Source: Seriola aureovittata (Eukaryota; Chordata; Actinopteri; Carangiformes; Carangidae). Taken from it: a DNA stretch of 64,000 nucleotides. Position numbers and translations under genes: made by a program. The stretch is taken from NCBI RefSeq assembly GCF_021018895.1, contig NC_079369.1:12350194-12414193 (forward strand), read 5' to 3'. Of this stretch, positions 38,401 to 51,220 are shown piece by piece (within the stretch, counting starts at the first letter, position 1; each line of letters opens with the position of its first letter). A model generated the notes under the pieces. The model was not told where the DNA came from, searched no databases, and saw only the letters and a list, made by a program, of their open reading frames with translations.

Positions 38401-40804
38401 TTCACTTTCTTAAAAACTAATTTTATTGTTGACATTTTATATTCCATACTTTTTTATGTTATGATCTAATCTGAATTTAACCGATCAAAACCTCTTTGAA
38501 AAGGAATTTACACTCAATCTGGGTTTGTATCTGTTCAGATGACACACCGGTGGCCTCAGCCAAAGCAGGTCCTGGCGGCGGGTCAGGAGACGTGGGTGAG
38601 GAGGGGAACGCCAACAACGGACGCCTCTGGAGAACAGTGATCATCGGAGAACAGGAGCATCGTATTGACATGCAGGTCATCAGGCCTTACCTGCGGGTCA
38701 TCACACACGGAGGTCAGTGAAAGGGCAGAAATCAATCTGATGGTTTCTAGTAATACGCAAACATTGTGTTTTATGGACTAAAACATGCAACTTTTTACTT
38801 TTAAGATGTGTTATTGAGTTTACATGTAGAAGACGTTTGTCACTGTTGTTGCTGAAACAGTATTCATGATTTACTGAAACTCTCTCTCATCAGGTTATTA
38901 TGGAGAAGGTCTCAATGCCATCATTGTGTTCTCTGCCTGTTACCTGCCTGACAGCAGCTGTCCAGACTATCACTACATCATGGAAAACCTCTTCCTGTGA
39001 GTTTGACATGGCTGCCTTTTATTTATATAAGTAAAGTGTTCGATGTCGTGCATGAATGGATTCCTGAACGGCTTGGTGCATAGAGGCTCCCAGATCAGAA
39101 AATACTGACTTAGGATCATCTTGTTGGAAATACACAGGGCTTGGATTCATACCGGCATGTCCCACTCTTGTGTTTTTTTATAGTTTTTTTGTTCCCAGTC
39201 CTTTTACATGTCTTAAAGTCCTTTCACGATGCTGTACCCTTACGTACAACTGTTTTGAAGTCAGTGTTTCCCTCGTCTCTTCTCCAGGTATGTGGTGAGC
39301 AGTCTGGAGATGCTTGTGGCTGAAGATTACCTGATCATCTACATGAACGGAGCCACTCCTCGGAGTAAGATGCCCGGGATCAGCTGGCTCAAGAAATGTT
39401 ACCAGATGATTGACAGAAGGTGAGAAAAAGAAAAACTGCAGAAAAAAAATTGCTCCATCATATTGATTTGTGTCATGTGTATAAAACATTTCGTAATACT
39501 TATAACTACATTGTATGCTCATCTTAAACTTGTAAACACTGACCCCTCTCCGCTGACTGAATGGACTTGTTATTTGCGTTGTGACGGCAGATTAAGGAAG
39601 AACCTGAAGTCTCTGGTCATCGCTCATCCCACGTGGTTCATACGCACTGTCCTCGCCATATCTAGGCCCTTTATCAGGTGATGCACACAGAAACAACAAC
39701 TGAATGGTTATACTTCAGAGTGGGCAATCCACAAAACCTGGTACACAAGTTAAAGTGCTTTTTGTGGTACTAATCACAGTAAACTGATGAAGGCTGGACC
39801 GGGCTCTTAGATATAAATATCCCTGTCATACAGAATTAAGTCACTTAAATTTTGGCAGTGACACAGAGTGCCTAGAACATTGTTGAAATATTATTCCATG
39901 TTTGTAAAGACGTTTCATGTGTCGGTCCGTTTGTGCTCATCTGTTCATGACTTCAATAATGTAACCACTGTAACTGTTGTTGTCTTGTTGTTGTCTCGTC
40001 ATCATACAGTGTGAAGTTCATGAATAAGATCCAGTATGTCCACAGCCTGGATGAACTGGCAGAGATCGTCCCCATGGAGCATGTCCATGTGCCGGAGTGT
40101 GTGGTGCAGTAAGTGTCTTTGACCACTAGATGGAGAAAATGAGCTGCAGGAGTGAATCTCAGCCTCCAGGCGGCAGATGCTCCTGCTGTATGTCTTACCG
40201 GAAAATGATTATTCATGTTAATCTAATTGAGAACAAGTCTACTGTGATCTTATTTGAATAAATGTAAAATAAGATTACTATTCTAATTTAATGAAAATGG
40301 CTTAGGTGTCAGGATTTACTGTGTGAATTGGGAACATTACACTCTTACTCATTTTCAGATTTGACGAGGAGAGGATTAAAGCCCGGCGGGAAAGGTAAAA
40401 TATATCTTTCATTTATCACTTGCACATACATATTACCTATGAAGAATTGCACTCAAAGTGAACTATGGTTTAGGCACTTAATCTAAACCAGTTGGCAAAC
40501 CAAATGGGCATCAGCCCAACTGCCTACAATAACTCTCTCTTTCTCCCTCTTCGTGTTCATGTGCATGTGTGTGTGTAGGATGGAGCAGGAGCAGAGACAG
40601 CAGGAGCAGCATCAGTCAGTCCCACAGGAGCCAATTAAAAAGTCTGAGAGGTATTGGTCGTCTGTCATGAATTCACATTAGACAAGTTACTAGTTGGGGA
40701 CATTCATCAGTTTCTGGCACAATGTTATCATTTCATCTTTTTATAAAGCTGTTTTTTTTCTTATTTCCAGGCCAAAGTCAGTGATTGTAGATCAAGGGTT
40801 ATGA
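35477..40804 (+). CDS. atcay: Caytaxin (BNIP2-family, CRAL-TRIO/BCH domain)
   Basis: Neuronal adaptor with a Sec14-like BCH domain that links cargo to kinesin-1 light chain. Human ATCAY mutations cause Cayman cerebellar ataxia. Exons: 35477-35553, 37666-37724, 37845-38093, 38539-38712, 38894-38996, 39288-39419, 39591-39677, 40010-40108, 40359-40394, 40579-40650, 40771-40804. The sum is 1122 nt (373 aa); human caytaxin is 371 aa. The N terminus [19 protein letters not shown] is nearly identical to human. The acidic block [20 protein letters not shown] is conserved. The kinesin-light-chain-binding W-acidic motif ELEWED (about residues 124-129) spans the junction of exons 38093/38539. The BCH/CRAL-TRIO domain covers about residues 160-325 ([67 protein letters not shown]). 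The C-terminal tail is Gln/Glu-rich, differs from mammals and ends in VDQGL. The start is fixed by family identity. Confidence 0.96.
36141..36238. repeat. Polypyrimidine CCTCCCTCCT-type tandem tract in atcay intron
   Basis: About 98 bp of nearly pure pyrimidine (CCT and CCTT variants) in the intron after the first coding exon of atcay. Confidence 0.95.
37791..37830. repeat. CTCCT tandem tract before an atcay acceptor
   Basis: Tandem CTCCT/CTCTC units directly upstream of the acceptor of atcay exon 37845-38093. It may act as an extended polypyrimidine tract. Confidence 0.9.
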
Positions 40805-43800
40805 GAAGGACCATGATTTGCAGGTGAGGACAATATACTCCACTTCTGTATTTCTTATATTAGCCACAAGGTGGCTCTGTGCTCTGAAATGGATCCACCA
40901 GGTTACATTACCACCTTAATAGTGAGTAATTACATTTTCTAGTATATTGTTTTTCATATGTATTTCAGTACAGATCAGAATCACATATTTCAGTGCATGT
41001 GTTTGCTGTTTACTTGCAAGTTCTTTGTTACACTAGATCGTATAACATACATTTAGTAAGAATTCAGGTTTATCCATTTTGAGTAAAATTGTGCATGTAG
41101 CGGCACATGCATGGAAAACACACCTTGTCAATAAATAACATGTTGAAGTTGAGCAGAAATGAATATGAGTAACTGAATATTGACAATGTGTGAATATGTA
41201 GTGTGATATTATAATCTTTTGCACAATAACAGGATAATTAGGTGCATCTGTTGTTCATTAGACAAATGGGACTCATTACATTTGCATTCGCACAATGACC
41301 TGTGGAGAAAAAACTATGCCTGCTCCTTTAGATGCTCATCTGATCTGGAGCGTTGTTGGGGAGAGGTGCAGACAGAGTGAATGTGGAGGTGAAGGATTTG
41401 TAGTTGTTCGTGCAGGGTGTGAGTTGGGGCAGATAGGGGGTGTAACTCTATTTGTTAACCTGTTAACCATTCATATTCAGATTTGCATTGACCAACTGAT
41501 ATTCCTCCATTGTCAGGGAAGGTTATCTGACTACCTGTAGTTGGTAATGTTTAGCAAACCTTTTCACACTGATGCTCAGCCATTACATGAAGTGGCTTTT
41601 TAGCTTTTAGAGTGGCTTCTTTTGAATGCCCTTTTCTTCTCTTCAGTGTGCTCCCTCTGCCTGATTATACATTACACAGCAATGAGCAAAGGTTTCTTAG
41701 AACATCTTTCACATTGTGTAGCAGGATTACATTTATATATTTATATTTATTAGCTTGCAGCAACTTTTCACTTAAGCCAGAGTATATCCTTTATGGGAAT
41801 TACACTGAGTGAAATATTTAAACTTAGACTGGTGTTGTGCATCATTTCATACACATTTCCCCAAAATTCAGCCTGACGTTATTGCAGTGCAATATCTTTT
41901 GAATCTTTGGGATCCCTGCAAGAATTCAAAATGTTCTGTTGTTTTAAAGAGTTTTTTTTTTGCTGCACAGTATGAGCTTGTAGTCGAGTTAACGCACAGC
42001 AAACGTCCTGGAGGGAGATGTCCTTACAAAGGCTGATGAAACAAAGGCTGCATGATATGAATAACATTTTCATAGACTGCAGCAAACAGTAAACATAAAT
42101 AAGTCGTTTCCACAGCACTCTACTGAGTGTTAATGAGCTACTTACAGTAAGAGCTGGTTGATACCAGCTGGCTGAAGGATATACTGAGTCCGTCTAGCTG
42201 TCTGTCTGGGTCAACGGTCATAGAACTGAGACACCGATGATAAAATGAAAAAATAAAATAAAAAAAATACATAAAACTGATATTATATTGATTTAAAACA
42301 ATAAGCAGTGTACAGGAGTCATTCTTGGCCTTGCAGTATGAAAAGAAGTTAAAACTCTATAGGCTAAATGGTGCCTTCACATAACTTCAGAGTTCGTCTG
42401 AGAAGATCCTTTTAGATCAGGATCAACAAATTGAACAGATAGGGAAAGTCAGGAAGGTCTTCATTTCATTAAATTCAGAATTTGATTGCAACATGTGATT
42501 GATTTGTGATTTAAAAATGCTGAATTTTAAATTTACAAACAAAATTATTTTCCGTAACACTGTATTCAAAATGATATTGTTACTAAAGACAGTTTCCTCA
42601 TTCTCTTCAAAAAAAGGATCAGGCGTAGACAAAGTTGCATGAACATATTTCTTGGAATTATTAGTTTGAATTTGATTTTGATACTTGTTTTTAATGGTTA
42701 AATTTAACTTTAGCCTTAAGGGTAACATGTTTTTTTTTTTTTTTTTATTTATTGTCCTGTTTTGTTATCATCATCCACAAACATTTTCCCTCTCTTCATG
42801 CAGGGTGTGACAGAAGTGTGGAGCATGAAGCCTTTGATTTATACCCATAAGAAGCAGAAGTCTATATATGCTTCCTTGTTTTATCGACATCCAGCTGAAG
42901 ATTTGTGCCATCACTTTCCAATCAAAATGGTGAATGCTCCATCTCTATTCCCTCTGTCTGGAACCCCCTTGTTCTTTCTCCCAGAGAGGTTTATATACCC
43001 AGCTTCTAAATGTATGAGGGAAGAAGCTGCTCTTTCGAGCTTAGTTTGCAAGAACTTGTTTCTTAATGGAAACTGTTGCTGAGTACATCAATTCATTACC
43101 CTGCTGTGTGGCATGACCTCGTGAGTAAAACAGTGAAACACTAGTTGTTTCTCTCATGTCTTAATATCAGTTGACAGGTTACAGGCTTGTCTCTCGGTTT
43201 CTACAATTCTGAAGTTTGTTAGTAACAGAGTACGTTAACTGGATTGTCAGCCTAAATTCCAGGGTGTTTTTATGAGTTACTTGGAGATACAACATTTTAG
43301 CCTGACAAGAGGGAGGTGTGCACATATTGTAACTTGACAGGACCAGAGATGTTAAACAGCAATGTCACTGATGTAACAAATGTCGAGCTTGGGTCTGTGT
43401 GAGCTCACCAGACCGCAGCGGTCACACACATTTATATTCATCCTGGTCTGTGTCAATATAATGTGTATATAACAACGACAGTATTCCAGTCGATCCAGAT
43501 GCCTTCATCTTTATTTTTTGCCTCATAACTGCTGTATCATAAGGTCTTTCCAAACTCTCTCATATGCTGTACTGACATTTTGAAAATGTTAAAATGTACT
43601 AACATTCACTGACATAGGGATCATTTGATACTGTTTTTTCTGATCCCGTCTGCTCTGTGATAGTTTCCTCTGTGCCCTGCCATCTGTACTGTACCTTGTG
43701 TTATGATGTACCTCAGTCTTCTTGTGTGTAAAAAGGGGAGACATGATTTCCATTTGCTGAAAAACCTGTGTGTGAATATCTAGAAGAATCATATGTGTTG

Positions 43801-45290
43801 TAAATTATTTGTAGATGGAGAAGTGATATCTGTCTATTTTGTAGCATATGATTGTGGTCACATAAACAGATTTTATACATTACACGGACATGCATTGTAT
43901 GTGATTTAGTTAGATTTTAGTATCACTATTAGTACCGCTATCTATTCTTAATAAGAAAAATACTAACCCTCAAAATACAAAACATAAAGAATAATGAATG
44001 TAATCTGTATGAAAGTGACTATAATCTGGACAAAATACACAAATATTGCACATATGGTTCTTTTACACAGTTTCTAAAATGTACATTTTAAACATAAAGT
44101 GTTGAGATCATTTATGATAAACTACATACTGGCAGTGATCAGGATTTCAGTGATTTTCCGGGCACTTGTGTTCCAAGTGTGCATTAGACAACACTAAGTT
44201 TAAGATGTACATTTTACTTTAATTCGCACAGATCATTTTCTTTACCACTGACTGTATCAGATATTAAGTGGCCTCTAAAAGGAAGGTCACGGCTAAGAAA
44301 GGTTGATGTTAATACCGATGGATGACCTTAATGTAGCTTGGGGTGGGGTCTTATTTGATTTATGATTTATATTGTTTGTTTGCATGCATAATGCAGTATG
44401 GATTGGACATTTTCTGGAGATTCCTTGATTTTTATCTCGTCTTCCATTTGTTCGCTAGTCAGTCAACTTATTGTAGCAGGAGAGCAGAGGAGTAAGAAAT
44501 TTTATTTTTGTAAAGAACTACATACTTGTATTGCCTGTTGATATTGTTGTGCACTGCTGGATTTGGTTGTCGCATAACCTTTGAAGCATAGACTGTGATA
44601 GATTGGGAGGTGATGAGTCCTCTTCAATGTATTTGTGTTGTTGTAAAGGAGCATGACTGAATCATGCAGTTGTATTGTATGTTAGTGCGGCACACGCTTC
44701 TTTGGTAAAGAAAATAGGACTCATGAAATGTCTGTTTCTAAAGTGCCATTTCAGTTCTGATTTTCCTCTTGTTCTGTTGCCTTTTTAGTGCGTGGATGTT
44801 TGAGAAAAGGTTGGCCTTGTAGGGTGTCATGACACCAAATCTGAGCAGTTACATCAACTATTTATCATCCACGATGGAGCTGTCCTAGCACAGTAACCAC
44901 AGTTTGTCATTCTTTGAGGGAAGGTTTCTCTGTTTGTAGTTTGTTGGGTGAACTGAGTGCCTATTTATGAACCAAATGTTCAAAGGAAATCCAGAATAAG
45001 TAAAGGAATGTAAAGTATAGCCTTTCCATTTATAGATTTGCTATATCGAATTACACCCAATATCAAAAGCAAGGTTTGCATATAAATGGATGATGTGAAC
45101 TTTACAAAAATCTAAATGTTCATTTTGACTATAAAAGCACAATAAACATACAATTTATTTGCCTTCCATTTATCTGCTGTAAAATGTTTGCTCAGATTTA
45201 AATGGGAAAGATGATCTATCATCTTTCTAGATTGCCATGATTGTTTTTGCCTTGTAAATATAACAGAATAAATTGTTCCTCCCAAATTCT
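40805..45290 (+). other. Probable long atcay 3' UTR
   Basis: After the atcay stop there are no splice-supported coding frames for 6.6 kb. The first AATAAA-class signals in good context are AATAAA at 45141-45146 and 45267-45272, the latter followed by a T/GT-rich stretch ('tgctacgttgtttgccttta'). This would give a 3' UTR of about 4.5 kb, a length common in neuronal genes. A short acceptor-like site at 42793-42803 leaves open an extra 3' exon. RNA evidence is needed to define the end. Confidence 0.4.
45267..45272 (+). terminator. Candidate atcay poly(A) signal
   Basis: Canonical AATAAA with a downstream GT-rich element. An alternative AATAAA is at 45141-45146. Confidence 0.4.
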
Positions 45291-47120
45291 GCTACGTTGT
45301 TTGCCTTTATACTTTCTGTTTACTCAAACAGAGAGATAATCTGTAGTCTTTAGATGCATAAGTTGGCCTGGAGAAACCATACTTCCTAAACTACTAACTT
45401 ACTAAATCTACCAGTAAAAGCCAAATACACATTTTGCTCTGCAGGATGTAGAAATATTGTAGATATGGTTAAAAAATGACAAAGAAAAAAACAGGTTTAA
45501 AAGAACATAATAATCCCAGTGCACACCAGAATTTCGAATAATTTCACATTAACATCATAACACCACATGTTCCAGATAATGTTGTTAAGTCTGTCTGAAA
45601 ATAATATTTTTTGATAAACTGAGAGCCTCATATTCAGTTTTTACCTGGGTGTGTGAGCAGGCAGCTGTTCGTCATAGTAACTCAAAAGGTGTTAGCTTGT
45701 AAGGATACATAAGCATATGATGAAGACTGCGTGTGCATGTATAGCCTACATCTACATTACGGTGTATAATAAAATAGAGCAGTGCTCTCATAGGTCTGAA
45801 CAGACACAGCAGACATTCTGACTTTCTGACACAGGTGTGACTAATAACAATAATTGCTGCACTGTATTACAATAATTTGGGGAGCAAAGATGTCGTTAAC
45901 TTTCATTAGTTCCACCTGTGTAACATGAATGCCTGTTATTCTTAAAGCAAAAAGGGATGGACAGGTTTTTACAGGGAGGAGAAAAAAAAGCTGGAAATGC
46001 TCATCAAGCAAATGTGACTGTCATCAAAACATGATGATGACTATTGGTCTTGAGTTTACTGTCAACATGGCAGCAGCTTTTGTTATTCTTTTTCCATAAA
46101 ATCTATTTTTAAGTAATTTAGAATTGACCAGAACATGTTAAGCAACCTCCTGAACTCATTTTGCTAGAGTGACTTCTTAAGTTTGAATGTCAAGCAGAAA
46201 AGCCACATCTCTAGCAGAAAGAAGACATGTATATACTCAAGGACAGGTTAAATTTGGTGCTGCCTTTTCTGAGAGAAGTTACCGTATCAGGAGGGCTGAG
46301 TACGACTCTGAAATACTTCTCTCTTGTGCTATGACATCATCAGTGTAAGATCGTCACAATCCCCCCCCCCCACACACACACCCTTCTCCCTTACACACTA
46401 ATACTGACAGAAAAGGGAGACCCTTACTGTTGACCCCTGACCCCTGAAGGCTGTGACAGGATTCACATTGCACATGTGCCCAGACTCACAAATAGAAACA
46501 TCCATGTTGCACTGACCAGGAAAGACAGCAAGGCTCTGGAAAGGAGGTAGCATTTTAAGAAGACACTGTACAGGTGAGTTATATCGACACACTAAAAGTA
46601 TATTCCACAGTATATGACCCATAATGAATGCATTGTACATTACTGTCCCAGCTAGAACATTTGTGGCAGAAAAAAAACACTGAGCGTTCTGTATATCATT
46701 CTGGTTCACATGTGATGACATCTGTCCCCATTAGACTGATCTCTTCAAAGTCAGGCCCAAGTTTGCTGACTCACAGAGGGGCTCACACTGCCCTCACACT
46801 TCTGATACAGTTTACCCAACACATATAAGCTCAACTACAAAGTGACTATATTCACATAAAGTGTGTGCTTATCAGTAAGAAGCTATAAAGTATAGTATTG
46901 ACTTTAAGATGTTTAGGGATGACTTAAAAATGTGGACATATATATCTATATCTAGATATATTTATGTATCTATATTTATATATAGTTATAAATTACTTTA
47001 ATAATGTGGTAGTTTTCCACAACAGCATGATCATCAGGTGGATTACCTGCTGATCCTCCATCTCTGTTACACACACCAACAAGCTGCTGACGAATATGTC
47101 AGTGTGAAAGTTTGCGGGCT
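45291..47120. other. Intergenic region between atcay and nmrk2
   Basis: No coding exon or RNA gene was recognised. Features seen are a C run joined to CA repeats (46362-46381) and an AT-rich alternating stretch (46938-46987). The last part merges into the nmrk2 promoter. Confidence 0.5.
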
Positions 47121-47290
47121 GTGATTGGTTGGTGGTCGGAGCTCTTCGCCGGATCTGATTGGCTGCTGCGACGACGTACAGAGTGGAAAAAAAGCGCGAC
47201 CACGTCCGAGCACGAGAACGGTGGTGACGTAATAGGACGCAAGTTGGGTATAAATGGGAGTACCTCGAGTGCACAGTCTATGGAGCCCTA
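47121..47290 (+). promoter_or_regulatory. nmrk2 core promoter (TATA box, inverted CCAAT boxes, CRE-like site)
   Basis: A TATA box (TATAAA, 47249-47254, in 'gggtataaatggga') lies about 210 bp upstream of the nmrk2 ATG and predicts a start near 47280. Upstream are two inverted CCAAT boxes (ATTGG at 47124-47128 and 47158-47162) and a CRE-like TGACGTAA (47225-47232). The region is GC-rich compared with its flanks. Site functions are inferred from motif identity and spacing. Confidence 0.7.
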
Positions 47291-47459
47291 CAAGGAAGAG
47301 CTGCAGTTGCAGAGCTTTAACTGTGTTTGGTTTTAAATTTAAAACTCCCCGAAGAGCTTAATTTGTGGGATTTTTTATTCTCGATCTTTGGTTAAAAGTA
47401 AGCTTTTAGACTGTTTCTTCAGCCGACGTTGAGCTGCCCCGTTGAGGAGTGACGAAAAT

Positions 47460-49511
47460 ATGAAATACATTATAGGAATTGGCGGGTAAGTTTAACGTTT
47501 TTCTTTTTTAAAATCAAACTGCCAGTTGTTTGATAATGTTTTCAATGTTTGCTAGCATCTGTAGTAATCTAAAATACTGCGACGTTATTGTGTTTAGACT
47601 GACTATTAGTTGAGTGGAGTTACCCGGTTTGTATAAGACAGTTGACTAAAAAGATCTTGTGTGCCATCATGTTATTGTTCCTGTCGGTATATTAAGTCAA
47701 AGTAGTGGTTAGTGGTAAAATTATCAATTTATGTAATAGCCTCTGGTCGATAGTTATTATCCCTTTAACCGCGTGTGTTATCAGCTGCCCGCCAGAAAGT
47801 TGCAAGGCTGGGCTGTTACACCGGTCTAAAGTCGTGTCCGGTGTGACTGGTTTGTTGTTATAAATCGAGCGGGACATTTGAAAATTCATCGCGAGACTCG
47901 TTTCAAAAGTGGAGGGAGAGGTAACATTTAGTGTTGTCCCAAACCAAAAACAGTTTAATGTTAACATTACCGTTTATACATTAACTTTAAAATGATGAAA
48001 TGACAAATGTATTTTATTTTGTTGAAACAAATGCTTTTTATTCTGTCCCATGGTTCTACTAAAACGGTGCGACTTTTAATCACACATCACACACCAAATG
48101 TTCTTACAATTATTTATGCTACTGTATTTTAGCTACATGTACCGGTAACTTTTTCTCATATATGTACCAAAATAACTAATTAAATATAAAATGTAAACAA
48201 AGGGCGCCACATTTGTTACGGCAGAAAGATGGCACAACGGATTTATTAGAGATAATCAATGTGTATTTTTTTTTTTTTTAAAAATCACTTTTTGACTTTT
48301 ATTCACAGAGTCACTAATGGTGGAAAAACCACCCTGACAAATAAGTTGATCAAGACTTTGCCCAACTGCTGTGTTGTGCACCAAGATGACTTCTTCAAGG
48401 TGAGTTTTAGCAGATGGTTAATTAGAGTTTTAAATTATAGTTTGCCTCAGTTTTCTCTTTAATGAACACTGCATGAGGCTTGCATGTAAGAAAAGTAATG
48501 GCTGCTATCCTGAATTACATCCCATCCTGCCAAACTCTGCTCTCTACTGTAGATATGGAAATAGATTTGATATCTATGCAAAGTAGTTTATTTTACCTGG
48601 TTATCTCTTCTTAATGCTTCAGTCATCTAACACACCTTAACTCAGTTAACTTTGCATTAATTCACCCTCCTTAATTTCTTCAGTTCTCAATCCCTTTAAG
48701 CACATTTAGGTTGTATACATTTTTGGCATTTCTCTTTTTCCTAATTTTATTAGAGTAATGTACTTTTGTAAATTGCTTACTTTATTTTGTGCATGCTCTT
48801 GCTATGTACCTTTTTTCCTCCTTTTGTGTGTGAGCGTGTGTGTGTGTGTGTGCACTCATTTGGCCGTACTCTGGTATGTGAGAGGGATCTGCATGTGTTC
48901 AGAGCTGTGAGGTTGCAGCAATGTTTTATTGGTGACTGTTATTTCAGAAACCCGATCAGATAGAAGTCGGGAAGGACGGCTTTAGACAATGGGATGGTAA
49001 GACTTCTCTGAGGACTGCCATTGACTCATTGTTTACCTTACATTCACATACCTGTCCCTTAAATATAATATACTCCCACCACCCAAGACTGCATGTATTA
49101 TAGTCACATGACCACCATAATATCAAAATTAAGCTGATAATAACCTCCAGTAACTTGGAGAAAAACAACAAACACATTTCTGATATTTAACATTCTTTGC
49201 TTGTCTCTATTCTAATCTTCCCTCTGTCCTTTCTGTCATCTTTTCTTCTATTGATCTTGCTCTACAGTGATCACAGCTTTGGATATGGAGGCCATGACTA
49301 ACACAGTAAAAGGCTGGATCGAGAACCCTGTGAAGTTCGCTCGTTCTCATGGTGTCACCCTGTCCTCTGTCTCTGACGTGGCCAACTCTGATGAGCAGAT
49401 CCATATCCTGATTGTGGAGGGCTTCCTGCTCTACAACTACCCGTAAGTTTTTTTTTTTTTTTTGTTTGTTTGTTTTTTTTTTTTTTTTTTTTAATTCACG
49501 TGGTTTAACTC

Positions 49512-49574
<63 letters not shown>

Positions 49575-50735
49575 AGCCTAGAGGAACCAATGGCTCAATT
49601 TCTATACTGTTTGAACAGCATTAAGAAAGCTGAAATTTCAACCTTGGTTGCACTGTCCCACACAACTGACCTGCATGGATCTGTAATGATGATAATAATA
49701 ATATTATCCAGTTTTATTAATAAGAAATGTGGTTTGTTCTTCCACACAAGTGTAGTTAGCACGTGTCTATTTGTGCAATTAATTCTGTGAAAGATCCTTT
49801 TTTCTAAATGTTACCTCAGATCTGTCAGTGAAGGGCAGCAGGCCATCTTGCTTTTTGTGAATTCTGAGAAATTCATGACAACAAACACATGATGGGCGGT
49901 GTCTTTTCTTTAGTGTCACGTGGTAATTTTTGCATGCTTGCTATTGGCACATGTACATGGACCCCTGTATTTAGACTTGGGCAGGTCCTGCAGTTAAAGA
50001 TAAGAGGTTCAGCAGTAAGAGGCTCTCTGAGTTGTACTTAAAGCTGGGTGCTGGGTGATTGGTACTCTGCGTTCTAGGGATGAGTGTTGAGCCTACTGCA
50101 GAGATATAGATAACAGACAGCAGGAACAGTTGCCTAACTTTACTCCTTTACTCTGGTTTAGTCAAGGACATTATGTATCGTTGCTGATGACCTTGTTCAT
50201 CACCTTGTGCATCTCCCCTTCAGGCCCCTGCAGGATGTTTTCAACAAGTGCTATTACATCACGATTCCCTATGAGGAGTGCAAGTCGAGGAGAAGGTGAG
50301 TGGATGTGAAAACATTTGGTTGTATTTAATCCCACATGTTCGCATGATCAAATCCTGTCATGGGAAGTGTTCTTTCTCTAACTGTGTGTTATCATTTTCA
50401 GTACAAGGCAGTACACTGTCCCCGACCCTCCTGGCCTGTTTGATGGCCACGTGTGGCCCATGTACCTGAAGCACAGGAGAGAGATGGAGGACAGCAGCTT
50501 GCATATTGGTATGTTGCAGCTGATTTAGTTTAATCTCTTTTTTTTAACATATGTTCTTTCTGAAATTGGGTATAATTTGCTTGTTCAGAAATATTCTGAC
50601 AGTGTCTGTTATGAAAACATTTCTCATCTGAGCACTTCCTGTGTTGCAGGGTACCTGGATGGTTTGAAAACGAAAGAGGAGATCTACAACCAGGTGTATG
50701 AAGACATTCAAAATAACCTGCTCAATCGTTTATAG
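47460..50735 (+). CDS. nmrk2: Nicotinamide riboside kinase 2
   Basis: Phosphorylates nicotinamide riboside to NMN with ATP, a salvage step towards NAD+. In mammals NMRK2 is muscle-enriched. Exons: 47460-47485, 48309-48399, 48948-48996, 49268-49442, 50224-50295, 50402-50508, 50650-50735. The sum is 606 nt (201 aa). The Walker A loop is GVTNGGKT (residues 9-16, Lys15). The catalytic Asp is D36 in HQDDFF, and a substrate-binding Glu lies in VEGFLLY. '[18 protein letters not shown]' is a family signature. Human NMRK2 is about 230 aa and human NMRK1 about 199. This protein ends at NNLLNRL, about where the human NMRK2 tail starts. The TAG stop (50733-50735) is followed at once by a strong donor (gtgaga), so a non-coding last exon starts at 50938 or 50941. 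NMRK2 rather than NMRK1 is called from sequence similarity and from the position next to atcay. Confidence 0.95.
49515..49572. repeat. (TG)n microsatellite in an nmrk2 intron
   Basis: About 29 uninterrupted TG units shortly after a T-rich stretch (49447-49493), in the intron following exon 49268-49442. Confidence 0.97.
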
Positions 50736-50752
50736 GTGAGAAGTCAACTACT

Positions 50753-50853
<101 letters not shown>

Positions 50854-50937
50854 AGCCATGTTTTGTGCACTTTATCAGATGACACTAAACCGTGCAACTG
50901 TGCCTAACACTAACACTTTTTTCTCTGTTTCTTACAG

Positions 50938-51220
50938 CAGGAAGACTCCTCTCCATCCCTGTACAGATTTTGTAAATAGTCTCAAGGATTTTTTTTCATT
51001 TTTTTTTTTTTTTGTACATAGAACAAAACAATGTTAACTTATCATTGTCTTTTATTTCAATCATCTTCAGATGATCAGTGTTTTTTGTTTTTTTCCTTTT
51101 AAAAGGTGATTGTTGTACTGATCCATGTTACTGTTATCTTAAACCACTGACTTGTACTGGACCATTTATCTGCCAACTGCATTCTCCTACAAATAAATGT
51201 ATTAGCTGCTGTTGACATAC
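50938..51220 (+). other. nmrk2 terminal 3' UTR exon
   Basis: The acceptor 'tttcttacag' precedes a tandem NAGNAG site (exon start 50938 or 50941). The exon runs to about 20-25 nt past the AATAAA at 51192-51197. Its first 13 codons, read in the frame of the upstream stop, give QEDSSPSLYRFCK then TAG. Confidence 0.7.
51192..51197 (+). terminator. nmrk2 poly(A) signal
   Basis: AATAAA about 250 bp into the terminal exon, followed by a GT-rich stretch ('gaagcatttgtgtgtttgtc'). Confidence 0.75.

Noticed and set aside
42762..43082. 106-codon frame in the presumed atcay 3' UTR
   Set aside because: An acceptor-like site precedes it, but there is no homology and atcay already ends at a length matching its orthologues.
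49518..49790. CVCV repeat frame
   Set aside because: Translation of the TG microsatellite.
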